DNA of 64,000 bases from Engraulis encrasicolus (Eukaryota > Chordata > Actinopteri > Clupeiformes > Engraulidae), in the NCBI RefSeq assembly GCF_034702125.1, contig NC_085872.1:30340134-30404133 (forward strand), given 5' to 3'. The stretch's first letter is position 1. Every line of letters begins with the position of its first letter. Below, piece after piece: positions 47,309 to 59,234 of the stretch. The position numbers and the translations under genes are program-made. Below the pieces are notes generated by a model, which saw only the letters and a list, made by a program, of their open reading frames with translations, searched no databases and was not told the origin of the DNA.

Positions 47309-48058
47309 CTGAAAAGGTTGGAAAACGATGCCCCTGCCCTCTCGTCCCATTACGCTCAGCCCCTACTCTGGTACCCTGGTGGGTCCTGGCAAAATGTCAG
47401 CACCCCACACACGGGGCCAGGGCGCAGCAGCAGGCGGGGGGTCTGCTGCTGTCTGTGCCAGTCTTCAGAGCCACCCTCATTTCCCTGCCTCTCGCTCCCC
47501 ATGCTCCCCATCATGTTGTTTTTTTCCCTCTTTATTCAAATCAGAGACATTCGTGACTGGGTGATTGCGGGGTACTGTGGGAAATTATGCTGCCATTTGT
47601 GACTTCCATGGTCTTTTATTTTACCTGAGAGAAGATGGCTCTGTATTGCTGTGGATGGGTGTGTCACCCATTCTGATATCTTTTTTTGTCGTTTTTATGC
47701 TCATTTACAGTGCTAGTTCACTAAGTACTGTATACCTTTTGTATTTTACCATGTGTCTTTTCATTTTTCTAAAAAGTAGTACACTCTATATTTTGCTGTA
47801 ATGGATAGAGACGATTGTTATTGGATGAGAAAACATTCTAATGACCAGCACTGTATGAAACACAAATATCTTCATTATGGCCAATTAAATGGTCATGCAT
47901 ATCATCATGCACTGGTGTCGAAATGTCATGCATTTGCCAACCACGATCACTTCGCTCTGGTTAGAGCTGTGTTGTTGGTGTTGAGGTCTTGTTCGTGTGT
48001 TCTCACTATGGTTGTGCAGTTCTGTGTGTTCCACGGTGCCCCCTGCTGTCCTAATAGC

Positions 48059-48065
<7 letters not shown>

Positions 48066-48106
<41 letters not shown>

Positions 48107-48107
48107 G
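48066..48107. repeat. (CT)n microsatellite
   Basis: Pure CT run of about 42 bp. Confidence 0.9.
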
Positions 48108-48324
48108 TAATGGCCACAAATAATATCTAATGCTTCGGTTGCCCATGTGTCGCCACTCGGCACCTGCTGTAGATGGATAAGCTGAATGAGACCTTTGCAA
48201 AAGGTCTTCAATTACCATCACTTACAAGTACTGTACACAGGTACACAACTCGACCATTTTTGTTGAGGTAAATGTGACAAGGGAAGTCTGATGTCACACA
48301 ATAAATGTAAGAACATTCCTTCCA

Positions 48325-48447
<123 letters not shown>

Positions 48448-48962
48448 AGAGAGAGATGGTGAGAGTGTGGTTAAGATTTAAGTATAGCTGAAAGTGCTCC
48501 TAAGCAAGTACACACAGTCCACTCTCCGCCATGTCTATTTCTACACAATAGTGCCGTTGACAGCCCAGTAAGTAGAGCCATCAGACTCCAAAAACATTGC
48601 CTTGAGGACGATTTGTGAGTTCACCTGATGCAATCACTGGAAGACAGAATGTGTGTTCTGTTTGACGACTCCTCTCCTCTGTATTTCTGTGCTGCCGAGG
48701 AGAGTAGTGCCTCCAGCACATCTTTGCATCACTTGTGATTGCTATAGTAACTGTAATGCAACAAATGCGAGGCAGCAGAAGAGGTGGGAGGCTTTCTCTG
48801 TTCCATTTGAACACTGAGGACACATGCAGCTTTTATTTCATATGGCGAGAGAATACATAAGATAACGGCATTATCTTTTACACCTACTTTACACATTTGC
48901 TCGTGTAATTCATTTCTAAAAGGCCTCTCATTATGAACTTCCAAGACATTGCGGGTTGTTAG

Positions 48963-49141
48963 CAGAGCTCTAAATTTACTTTTTTTCATCACCAGCCAAA
49001 ATCGCTAGTAGATGCTTATCTTACCAGCCAAACACACTCTCACTAATGGCTCAAAGTGGCTGGTAAGTTGGTCTTTTCTACCAGCCAAGCTGAAATTTCA
49101 CCAGCATTTGGCCGGTTGGCTGGTGTTGATTTAGAGCCCTG
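48963..49141. mobile_element. hAT MITE, 179 bp, perfect 8-bp target duplication
   Basis: Starts CAGAGCTCTAAAT and ends ATTTAGAGCCCTG, flanked by identical GTTGTTAG (48955-48962 and 49142-49149). Related pieces (CTAAATTAAACT at about 53560; TTTGGCTGGTAGAAAAGACC at about 55403) indicate a family with other members in the window. Confidence 0.85.
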
Positions 49142-49667
49142 GTTGTTAGGTAGGTTGGTACACTACAAACACATGTTGGATAAATAACACCGTTGGATTC
49201 CTGGCACGCTACAGACAGTGCAGCATTTTAAAATCGTTCTGGGATACAATACAAACATGAATTCACTAACACGTCATTCTGGGAATTCTTAAAAGTAACT
49301 GAGCCGATATCCTAGTATGTTGCAGAGGGTAAAAACAAACGCGTTAGAAACTCATTACTGTGTCAGCGGGGTAGCCTGAAATAAATACCAGTGTTTGTCA
49401 CTGATTGGTGTATCTTTTCTATGTAGCAGCTGTAAGCCACCCCTGTGTTGGGGTTGCATGGTACTGTATGTGGTATAGCCAAGATATGAGCTCTGCCTCG
49501 GGAGCACCGTGGTAGTGGTACACATGCAAGGAAAAAACACCAGGAAGGCAAAGTTCCCCACCTCTCATAAGAACATCTATTTGTGCTGAAAGTCATACAA
49601 AGCCACCTCTCTAATAATCCCTTCAGAAGTTTCGCTTTGTTTTCCCTTTGTACTCTCTTCCCTTTGC

Positions 49668-50066
<399 letters not shown>

Positions 50067-50279
50067 TCTTCAGGTTCAGACACTGGTCCAGCTTCCCTAC
50101 GTACCCCCTGAATACCATTCCACCTACACCTTTTTATCAGTCATTATTACTCTCAGGCGTTTGTGTTTGCACACATGTAAAATGTGGTACACATTAAGCC
50201 CTTTATTGGCTTCATTCCTTTTATTGCTTAATGACATTCAACCACTTGCCATGCAAAGCAGATCAACCATCTATGTATA

Positions 50280-50692
50280 TTAAGAACTACAGTTTAGTCA
50301 ATTTCAACATGCAGTTGTAATGCTCACACTACCCTGGACTTGTCAGTACCTGAGGTTTTTTTTAGCCTTTTCCGAGATCTTGGTCATTGTAATGGAGGCA
50401 GCGCTTTGTTTACATTTCAAAAAAACATTTTTATTTATTCCCCAAAACATCCAAAAGGTTATACAACATCAGCAGTCAACTAGCAAACAGCGGTAGGCCT
50501 ACCGTTTTGTAAAATATTTAGAGTAGGCCTATGTTAATTAAAAAAAAAAGTAAACAAACGCTGCCCCCATTAGAATAGCTCATATCTCGGAAAGGGCTTA
50601 GCCGAAAAATGTGACATCACCGGGTACTGACAAGTCAAGGGTAGCGTGAGCAATACAATAGCATATTGAAATTGACTAAACTGGTCCTTTAA
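50280..50692. mobile_element. MITE of ~410 bp, copy 1
   Basis: The ends are inverted (TTTAGTCAATTTCAACATGC near the left; GCATATTGAAATTGACTAAA near the right, then CTTTAA). The second copy is at 57436-57843. Confidence 0.7.
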
Positions 50693-51175
50693 CACAAAGC
50701 ATCGTTGTTTCGAATCCAACTCTGAGTTGGTTTTGAAAGCGTAAGACATATAAGGAATAAGTCACCATTAGGATTTTGCAGCATACCTATTGGTGTTACC
50801 AATAGCATTTCGAAGTTTAGGCCTACACATGTCCATGCTTCGGTGAAAAAAGACTAATGCTAAATTATATTTAATGAATCTAATTCATAGGAACCAACGG
50901 GGAAATAAACCAGAGCTTTGCACGGCAAGCTCTGTAATTAAATGAATATATTGATCAAAACTTAACACCTGCACATTACAGTAAGCAAATAAGTAATTGG
51001 GCTGGCAATATAATGTAGTAGCCTACCAAACTACACACAGGAAAGCCCCAAGAACATGTCACCAACAACACACTATTCTTCTATTCTATTGTATTCATTC
51101 TAGTGCTCTGGATTAATCATCAGAATGTTAGAATAAGTACAACAGTACTACTATATGATTTAGTATGTCCGGTAA

Positions 51176-51434
51176 CAGGGGCGGACCTTGCCATTTTGGG
51201 GCCGTGGGAGAAATATGAACATGGGGCCCTCAAAAGTCATTGTATAGACATAAAACTCTGTGTTTTGGTGCGTTTTGTCTCATAGATAGCTTTGATTACT
51301 TTGCATAAGTGACAAAGCCTACTTTTTAGTGTGTTTGATGCAACTAGTGTGACAGTTGGGGCTCCTATGGAGTACAGATTTGGTCGGGCCCCTAGACAGT
51401 TGCCTAGGTTTGTCTAATGGAAAGTCAGCCTCTG
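51176..51434. mobile_element. hAT-like MITE, 259 bp
   Basis: CAGGGGCGGAC start, GTCAGCCTCTG end; flanks TCCGGTAA and TCCAGTGA match at 6 of 8 positions, so it is an older insertion. Confidence 0.45.
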
Positions 51435-51917
51435 TCCAGTGAGAAAAAACCAAGCACAACGACAACAGCAGCCGCAAAAATGATGTCTGTGACAACTTGT
51501 CTTTTCAATGCTGTAGCAGATGTGCTACCTTGGCAACCATAAGTACAAACAGCATGTGTCTGCACTACTTTTCAGATGTTGATATACAGTGCGTGCTTTA
51601 CACGACTATAATAACACGTTGCAAAAGACTGTATTCAGCCAACTTGTGCCACTGTTACATGAATGTGGACATCTTGTGCATCTTGTTTTTCTGTACCCTC
51701 TACAGTTTCTAATCATTCTTTGTACAGTATGTGCACGGGTACAATGCAGAAGCATTTTATTCATGAAATTGGAAAATTCCTCTTCAGATGATGACTGCAG
51801 CCATGCAATAGGTGATGTCTAGATCCAAGTATTGTGTTGTAGAGCCAGGTTTAAAGCTGTCCCACTCCCCAAAAGTCGTAACATAAACCAAGTTGGCTGA
51901 TCCATTCAGTTATTTTT

Positions 51918-52095
51918 GAGGGGCTTTACAAGCCTTTATTGGTGTTTTATATGACAGGACAGTGAAGCAGAGACAGTAAGCGAGTTGCGAGAGAGAGATG
52001 GCGGAAGGGCTGGCAAAGGACCTGGATCGGGAATCGAACTTGGGTCCGCCAAGTAGTAGACGAGTTCCCTACCATTAAGCCACGGTAGGGGCCCG
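51918..52095 (-). mobile_element. tRNA-derived SINE (family 1)
   Basis: The minus strand has head TACCGTGGCTTAATGGTAGG and B-box-like AGTTCGATTCCC, then the common body to about 51920. Confidence 0.65.
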
Positions 52096-52184
52096 GCCGG
52101 TTGATCCATTCAACTCACTTGAGTGTGGAAAAGCTCAGGGCATCCGTGATATGCTCCTAAATATCCCTATCCCATCCTCCTCAA

Positions 52185-52520
52185 CATTCTGGGGCAGCCG
52201 TGAACTAATTGTTAAGGGGATAGGCTTAGGATCATTGGGTTGAAGGTTTGAATCCCAGCCGCCTTACCTCTCCCTACACCTCCACCTGACCCATGGCTGA
52301 AGTGCCATTGAGCAAGGCACCTAACCCCACACTGCTCCAGGGACTGAAACCAATACCCTGTACTTAAAAATAACTGCAAGTCACTTATGATAAAAAGCAT
52401 CAGTTAAGTGTAATATAATAATAATAATGAATAATAATGAATAATAATGAATAATAATACTAATAATACTAATAATAATACTACTACTACTACTACTACT
52501 ACTAATAATAATAATAATAT
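52185..52520 (+). mobile_element. tRNA-derived SINE (different family) with (TAA)n tail
   Basis: Head GCAGCCGTGAACTAATTGTT, B-box-like GGTTTGAATCCC, a central domain with CATTGAGCAAGGCACCTAAC, and the conserved tail AAGTCACTTATGATAAAAAGCA before (TAATA)n and (ACT)n repeats to about 52520. Confidence 0.7.
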
Positions 52521-53119
52521 AATAAAGAGCTGTTGTGCAGCCGCCCATACTTTAAGACTATGCCAGACACTGCCTTTGAATGAACTCAGTCTTGCTGCAA
52601 TTTAGATGAATTGCAAAGTCTGATTGCCAAAAGCCCAACCCGAGCTCTCGTTTGATGCTTGTCTACCCTCTTGATGTCATCATGCATCCCCCTCTGATTA
52701 CGGGAAGATCAGACAGACACTGAGACTGAAACTTCTTTTCACAGTTTCCCCCAGCTGGGTCAATGTTCTCCTCTACAGCGGCAGGCAGAATGCAATGAGG
52801 TGACATGGGGGGGGGGGACCTCTACCCTAATAATGACAGAGAATGGGATCACACCCCCTGAAACTTATAAAAAACCCACAAAAGCCGAAGCTTGGAACAT
52901 AAATGTTGCCTTGGCCGTGACTTAAACCCTGAGAAGAACATTTGGTCCACAGAGACCAAGTCAGTGACCCATGGTCTGCACATAGTGCAGCGGCGTTTTA
53001 ATACTTGTCCCGGTCGGCACCGAAGAGGCAAAACAGACTTCTTCACTAGGCCCCATGGGAGATAATGACACATGTACACATGGAAGGATCACAAATTTAT
53101 GGTGTATTTCAGCCACTGT

Positions 53120-53300
53120 TAAAAGGTGTATTTTTTAATTTTTATATCTATTTTTTACCTTTACTAAACAGACAGTTGAGTGAGACAAGAAATGAGTGGG
53201 GAAAGAGAGAGGGCACGGATCGGCAAGCGACCTCGGGTCGGAATCAAACCCAGGTTGTCAGCGTAAAGTTATGGCGTCTTAGTTCATTGAAGCACTTACC
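53120..53300 (-). mobile_element. tRNA-derived SINE (family 1), diverged
   Basis: The minus strand shows the B-box-like GGTTTGATTCCGACC and the common body; the tRNA head is degraded. Confidence 0.55.
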
Positions 53301-53759
53301 CATTTTATGTTTTATTTAATTGATTCATTTCTCCTCCAATTCTATTGTTGCTTTTCTTGATGTGCAAGCAGCAAGCAATTGAATACTACAGTATTACAAT
53401 GTATAGACAGGGCTTATGATGGAACAGAATGATTCTGAAAATAGCATATACAGTAGGTTACCTCTAGTACATTGGACTGAATCAAAAGTCAACACTGTTC
53501 TTCACTTTACTGGCATGGCATTTTGTACAATTGAGACACACATACAGTACCTATCACCAGAGCTCTAAATTAAACTAGAAATGCATTCTCACAGAAAATG
53601 CTGGAAGCGGGCTTGCCTTTTGGGGCAGAGATGAAACAAAGTACTATTGAGAAAACAAAGCTAAAAGAAATCTTGGAAAAACTCCATCCACCCAGTCAGA
53701 AGTTATGGGCCAAACAATTCTGCCATCTTGGATTCAGCCATCTTGAAAGTGTTGTAGCT

Positions 53760-54480
53760 CTGCGTTTTGGGGATATACTAAATGACATAGATGGTATTTT
53801 AAGTTGGCTAAGGAGCACTGCATATGATATAATTTTGAAAATCAACATGGCTTCGAGCGGGATTAGAACTCACAACCTCCATATCTGTAATCCAACCCCT
53901 TTGCCATTGATATTAAATGACATACAATACATGATATTTGAAGTTGGCTAAGGAACACTGCATATGATATCATTTTGAAAATCAACATGGCTTCGACTGG
54001 GGTTCGAACCTCCAACCCCCATATCTCTAATTCAGCACATTTGCCATTCATACTAAATGACATACATGGCATTTTAAGTTGGCCAAGGAACACTGCATAT
54101 GATATCATTTTGAAAATCAACATGGCTTTGACTGGGATTCGAACCCCCAACCTCCATATCTGTAATCCAGCACATTTGCCATGCATACTAAATGACATAC
54201 ATGGGATTTTAAGTTGGCCAAGGAACACTGCATATGATATAATTTTGAAAATCAACATGGCTTTGACAGGGTTTCGAACCCCCAACCTCAATATCTGTAA
54301 TTCAGCACATTTGCCATCCATACTAAATGATATACATGGCATTTTAAGTCGGCCAAGGAACGCTGCATATGATATAATTTAGAAAATCAACATGGCTTCA
54401 GATGAGATTCGAACTCTCCACCTCCATATCTCTGATGCAGCAGCATGCATTACCACTAAGCCAAGCAGCTAGCTGTCATG
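53760..54480 (-). repeat. 135-bp tandem repeat, ~5 units, tRNA-like on the minus strand
   Basis: The AAGTTGGC block recurs at 53801, 53941, 54076, 54211 and 54346, a period of 135 (first step 140). Each unit contains, on the minus strand, a B-box-like GGTTCGAATCCC preceded by a tRNA-like arm (GTGCTGGATTACAGATATGG). Because 135 is divisible by three, long ORFs run through it on both strands, but they encode only the repeat. Outside, related tRNA-like sequence continues to about 54475 (TGGCTTAGTGGTAATGCATG). Confidence 0.85.
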
Positions 54481-56048
54481 CATAGTCCAGCAAGACTATA
54501 TTACATTGCATTGCAGAGCTGAACAATAGACTTCTAGAATGCTTGCTCGCACCTGCTCGTTAAGAATAGAATCTTGAGACAGTGAAGGTTGAAATGGAAC
54601 CCTTCACTGGCTGCACCTGTTGTGATTGACTGAAAGACAGTTAGTATTGAGCTCTAAACTGGGGAGAAAATGAGAATGAGATTTTTGTCTTTACAACATC
54701 GTTGTAAAAAAACTAAAAGGAGTTGGCACGTGTCCTTTTCACAGATCGGAGTCATGCTTGTGATCTCTCTAACAGTCTTTAAATGAAGTTTATAGGTAAA
54801 CATTTTCAGGCACAAATGGACCTCCGTGTGGGACATGCGCTGATCTCTTGAAAAATGCACTTTTCGAAAGACTGGGATTCTCCATAGACCCAGGCCTGTT
54901 TTTTTTACAAACCTGCCATTTAAAAAGTATTGGGAGTTGGGAGATGAAACTTTGACAATTTGGAGACATCCCATAGAGCTCGCTAACAACGCGTCAACTA
55001 AACTTCTAGGTGAAAGTGTTGATGTTTTATGACTGAAAAAGCCTCCTACACTCTAATCTCTAGAGTGGCGGAATTTTGGTTCATGGAGGTTCCACCACTA
55101 TTTTCAATGGGGACCCAGGCTTTCACAAAATCGCCAAAAACGGGAAAACGACAAGAGACACGGAAAAGCCTATTAGTATACGCGATCTCCAAGCCGAGCC
55201 GGTCGTTTTAGTGTTTGAACGGTGTCTCTATCTCGAAAGGCCTAGGAGGAGATCCCTGCACAAGAACGATAATAATAATAATCAAACAGGACTTAGAGAT
55301 TACTATAAACGGGCCTTGCTCTGCAAGGGCCATGCTCTGCATGGTCCTTGCTCCGCAAGCCCGCTTAATTAGCCAACTGTCCAAATGCTGATGAAATTTC
55401 AGTTTGGCTGGTAGAAAAGACCAATTAACTAGAAACTTTTACCCATTCGGGAGTGTGTGTGTAATTATAGATGGATTTTAAAAATATATGTTTTGCGTAT
55501 TCCAGTCCATTTCCCCATCAGCTGCATAAAATACACTTTCAAAGAGGCTTTTAAAGCAAAACACACCATTAAATGGATAAATGGACAGGGAGGATATTTT
55601 CAGGCAGGTGCTGCTGTGTTTTCTGCTTATTTGTTTTATTCTGCACATTCTCTAATGCATTTCATGGAGACAAAACGATAATGGGAAACACGGGGGTCTC
55701 CAATCCATTTAAAATGTAGCCTTTCAGTTTCTTGCCATGGGTGAGTACAATATGACTCAGCCCCTTGCCACACTTGACGCCTGCTGAATAGGTGCTGTGC
55801 TGTCCCATCTCTCTCGTGTGGCATGTTTGTTTTCCTGTCAGGGCAACACACTTCACTCAACTGCTGGGAGAGCGTGTGCCTGAGAGAGGTCCCCGATCAA
55901 ACCAAATGCAGTGTCAGATGCTTGCTTCTACTGAGGAGGAGAAAACATGAAACAAAGTTTTTGCAGTTGGTTATATCAATCAGACATTTCACAACATTGA
56001 AGTACACACTCACAAAACGTATCGTGTTTCTTTGAAATCTAGATGTCA
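54481..56048. other. intergenic; fragments only
   Basis: No supported gene. A piece related to the hAT MITE at 48963 is at about 55385-55440. A stretch at 55060-55370 rich in CGA and NGCAAGG motifs may be another repeat, which I cannot name. Confidence 0.5.
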
Positions 56049-56056
56049 CCGTTGCT

Positions 56057-56313
56057 CAGGGCTGGTCTGGGACCGAAAAATGGCCCGGGTATTTTTGGCA
56101 TAGACAGGCCCCCAACACATTCACAGGCCATTTTCATACTATATCTTGACTGGCTGAATCGACTAAATTATCGATGGAACAATGGGCCTCCCCCTCTAAA
56201 TTGTGGGCCAATCCCCAGGAAAACAACAACAACAACAACAACAGTATAGGCCCATTGGGGTGTCCGGCCAACCGGGAAAATGCCCTGTATGCCAGATTAC
56301 CAGTCCAGCCTTG
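56057..56313. mobile_element. hAT MITE, 257 bp, perfect 8-bp target duplication
   Basis: CAGGGCTGGTCTGGG start and CAGTCCAGCCTTG end are inverted, with CCGTTGCT at 56049-56056 and 56314-56321. It contains an (AAC)n run at 56222-56242. Confidence 0.85.
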
Positions 56314-56834
56314 CCGTTGCTCCAAGATGAATATGAGAAACTACCATTTTAGTTATGTATAAATTTAAGATAGGACTGGCACAGCATGCCAAACCAAGGA
56401 GGAACCATTTAAGGAATGACATGGACAGGGGTGGGAGGCTTGGCACTGGCAGTTGGAGGGTGAGCACTGACAAAAATAGGTGGGACAGAGGGGGGGGGGG
56501 TGCATAGGGGCCAGGAACCCCCGGCCTCACCACATGGGGGGCCCCCTGCCAGTGGCTTTCGATTGCCAAACATCTTGTAGGGGCCCCATTCTACGATATT
56601 TCGTGGGCCCAACACCTCTGACACATCTCCTGCCCCCCCCCTGTCCCAATACCAGTGCTCCCCCCCTGGTGACAAACATAGGCGGGCAAACGAAACAGAA
56701 CAGCTCCTGAAATGACAGAGGATGGGTACTATCTAAGTGGGACACCCTCACAAGTAGGAATCAGCAAAGAAATGGAAACAGACGCAACTTTCGGGGGATG
56801 AAGACAGGACACACATTAAGAAGACTGCTTACAT

Positions 56835-56935
56835 GGGCAGTCATGGGTAAGCAGTTAGGGCGTCAGACTTGTAGCTCAAAGGTTGCTGGTTCGACTCCCG
56901 ACCCGCCAGGATGGTGGGGGGAGTAATTAACCAGT
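56835..56935 (+). mobile_element. tRNA-derived SINE (family 2), forward copy
   Basis: Head GGGCAGTCATGGGTAAGCAG, B box GGTTCGACTCCC, then CGGGTTGGC-like GACCCGCCAGG and GGAGTAATTAACCA. The same head is inverted at 61438-61572. Confidence 0.7.
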
Positions 56936-57435
56936 TGAAAATAACAGTTACTGAACAAATGCTTTGTAGCTTGTGCCTGCGTGTATGAAGTTAATAATAC
57001 TTGTATGTCGCCAGGGTGCTGTGTTCTGAGGGCATCTGGGTTCTCAACTACTGTGAGATTGCCTAGCATAAACAAGGAAGGACTTGTACAAACATATGTT
57101 TGAATACATAGGGTGGACCACTAGACACACACCATTTAGGCCTGGAAAAAAATTGTTCAGTAGCCTAAAGGAGACGAAGGACACAGGTCAACTCAATCAT
57201 AAAGTAATTAATTATAGTCAGAAAGGGGAAGAGGCAAGGTAACAATGGGCAGGAACACAGAACAGGAAATCAAAGGAACACATGGAAACACATGCCATAA
57301 ACAGAAACACATGTTACAAGGACATGCAGGAAGATACAGATAAGAAGTAGCAAAGTCACAAAGCCATGGTAGGAAATGTATCACATGAGGAACAGAGGTA
57401 CGTCACGCAAAATCGTAAGGTCAAGAAAAAATAAA

Positions 57436-57843
57436 TAAAGGACCACTTCAGTCAATTTCAATATGCTGTTGTATTGCTCGCTACCCTTGACTTGTCAGTA
57501 CCCGGTGATGCCACGTTTTTCGGCTCAGCCCTTGTCGAGATCTGAGCTATTCTAATGGGGGCAGCTTTTTTTTACTTAAAAAAAAAATCTTGGCCAACTC
57601 AAAATATTTTCCCAAAAGCTATCGCTGTTTGCTAGTTGTCTGCTGATGTCTTATAACCTTTTGGAGGTTTTTTTGGGTATAAATCAAGATGTTTTTTTGA
57701 AATGTAAACAAAAACCTGCCCCCATTACAATAACCAGGATCTCGGAAAAGGCTGAAAAATAAATCTCAGGTAGCCTACAGACAAGTCCAGGGTAGGGTGA
57801 GCATTACAACTGCATGTTGAAATTGACTGAAGTTATCCTTTAA
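57436..57843. mobile_element. MITE of ~410 bp, copy 2, upstream of the receptor gene
   Basis: Starts AAAGGACCACTTCAGTCAAT and ends with the inverse ATTGACTGAAGTTATCCTTT. It is similar along its length to 50280-50692. Its right end is 475 bp from the receptor start codon. Confidence 0.75.
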
Positions 57844-58317
57844 CATGGATAACCCTTAAGCATCTGATCGTCCAACGCCACAAACTGCATCAAAGTGCAT
57901 CAAAATGTATACCTTACATTTATTTCACATTTATTTCTACCTATAGCTGACCGAGTAAGCATAACAATTATAGCTTGTTGCTCTGATGCGACTTCTGAAG
58001 TGTATTCAGTTCAATTCCCTTGGCTGCTGTCACACAGCGGGGAAGAAGTGGGTGGGAAAAGAATAACCTCCCGCTACTTCTCTATTTGGCGCATGCCAGA
58101 TGCGCGTAGAGTAGGGGACTACTGTATGTCCGTTGACTTGTTTGAGTCACATTGAGGGATAACAAACAAGGCCAGTGATGGGAGACCATGAAAGAAGAAC
58201 ATGCTGACGATTTTCCTGCGACAATCGAGATTCGATGGTTTTTGGACGCCTTGCATCATTTGGTAACTTGTCACCAAGGGCTGCGTTGTGTATTCCCTTG
58301 GTTGACGCGCGAAGATA

Positions 58318-58924
58318 ATGGGAGCTGAAGAAGCTGTTTTAAATGCCACACGGAATTGTATTGCCAATAACTCTACTAACATAGCTGAGGAGACTCATTT
58401 TTCCGGGCCGCTCATGGTTTTTCTAGGGGTAATGATGGGAACGTTGGTTGTGGTGACAGTCGCAGGTAACGCGCTGGTCATATTCGCTTTCAAAGTTGAC
58501 AAAAGTTTGAGGAGGCAAAGCAACTATTTTTTCTTGAATCTTGCCATTTCCGATTTTCTCGTTGGTGAGTAGGCCTATACTGTTTACATTATTACATGTA
58601 GGCTTCTGTAGGCTAAATAATATTGAATAAATAAGTTATGGAAAAGCAATGCTTTGGGGATATTTCAGAAACCTAGTTTACTCAATCCTGTAATTGAGGC
58701 ATTGTGCCAAACGCATGCTAAACCTGTTGTTGAAGTATACATTTTTGTTTTACGCAGGTGCTTTCTGCATTCCTGTGTACATCCCATACATCCTTTCGGG
58801 TCGCTGGATGTTGGGTAGGGGACTGTGTAAACTGTGGCTGGTCATGGACTATCTCCTGTGCACGGCGTCCGTTTTCAGCATCGTTCTCATCAGCTACGAT
58901 CGTTTCCTGTCTGTTACGCAAGCG
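58318..58924 (+). CDS. hrh4: histamine H3/H4-type receptor, exons 1 and 2 (partial)
   Basis: Exon 1 is 58318-58564 and exon 2 is 58758-58924, joined G|GT, giving 138 codons. The N-terminus has three N-glycosylation sequons (N9, N17, N18). TM1 follows with the class A asparagine in AGNALVIFAF, TM2 with NLAISDFLVG (aspartate 2.50), and extracellular loop 1 with SGRWMLGRGLCKLW carrying the disulphide cysteine. TM3 has VMDYLLCTASVFSIVL, whose aspartate is the amine-binding residue of aminergic receptors, ending in YDRFLSV. The exon ends at the same point where I recall H3 and H4 receptors being split (before V-S-Y). Human H3 and H4 are Gi-coupled histamine receptors. DRF is H3-like; YFFLNLAISDF and the position beside OSBPL1A are H4-like. 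TM4-7 and the tail would be on a third exon that is not in the next 5 kb. The paralogue call is therefore by synteny. Confidence 0.85.
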
Positions 58925-59143
58925 GTGAGAGCCGAATTTAGCCGAAGTCTGATAGATAGCACAGATATCAAGCAAAGAGTAAGCAGTTAACATTTGAATG
59001 CGAATGTTGTCCTCAGAAGTCTCAGTATACTGCCTCATAAACTTCAACAGGGATGCGCACTGAGGTAGGCCTGTGTATTCTGATGGACGTTTTAAGTCGC
59101 ACATAAAAGAACAGGCAAATGTATTTATTTTGGCCTTTTTATT

Positions 59144-59165
59144 TATCTTTCTTTCTTTCTCAATT

Positions 59166-59229
<64 letters not shown>

Positions 59230-59234
59230 TTTTT
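59144..59234. repeat. (CTTT)n microsatellite
   Basis: CTTT run of about 90 bp with one interruption, followed by a T run. Confidence 0.95.

Noticed and set aside
53863..54342. 159-codon minus-strand ORF with 45-residue repeats
   Set aside because: It reflects the 135-bp non-coding tandem unit; both strands are open because the period is a multiple of three.
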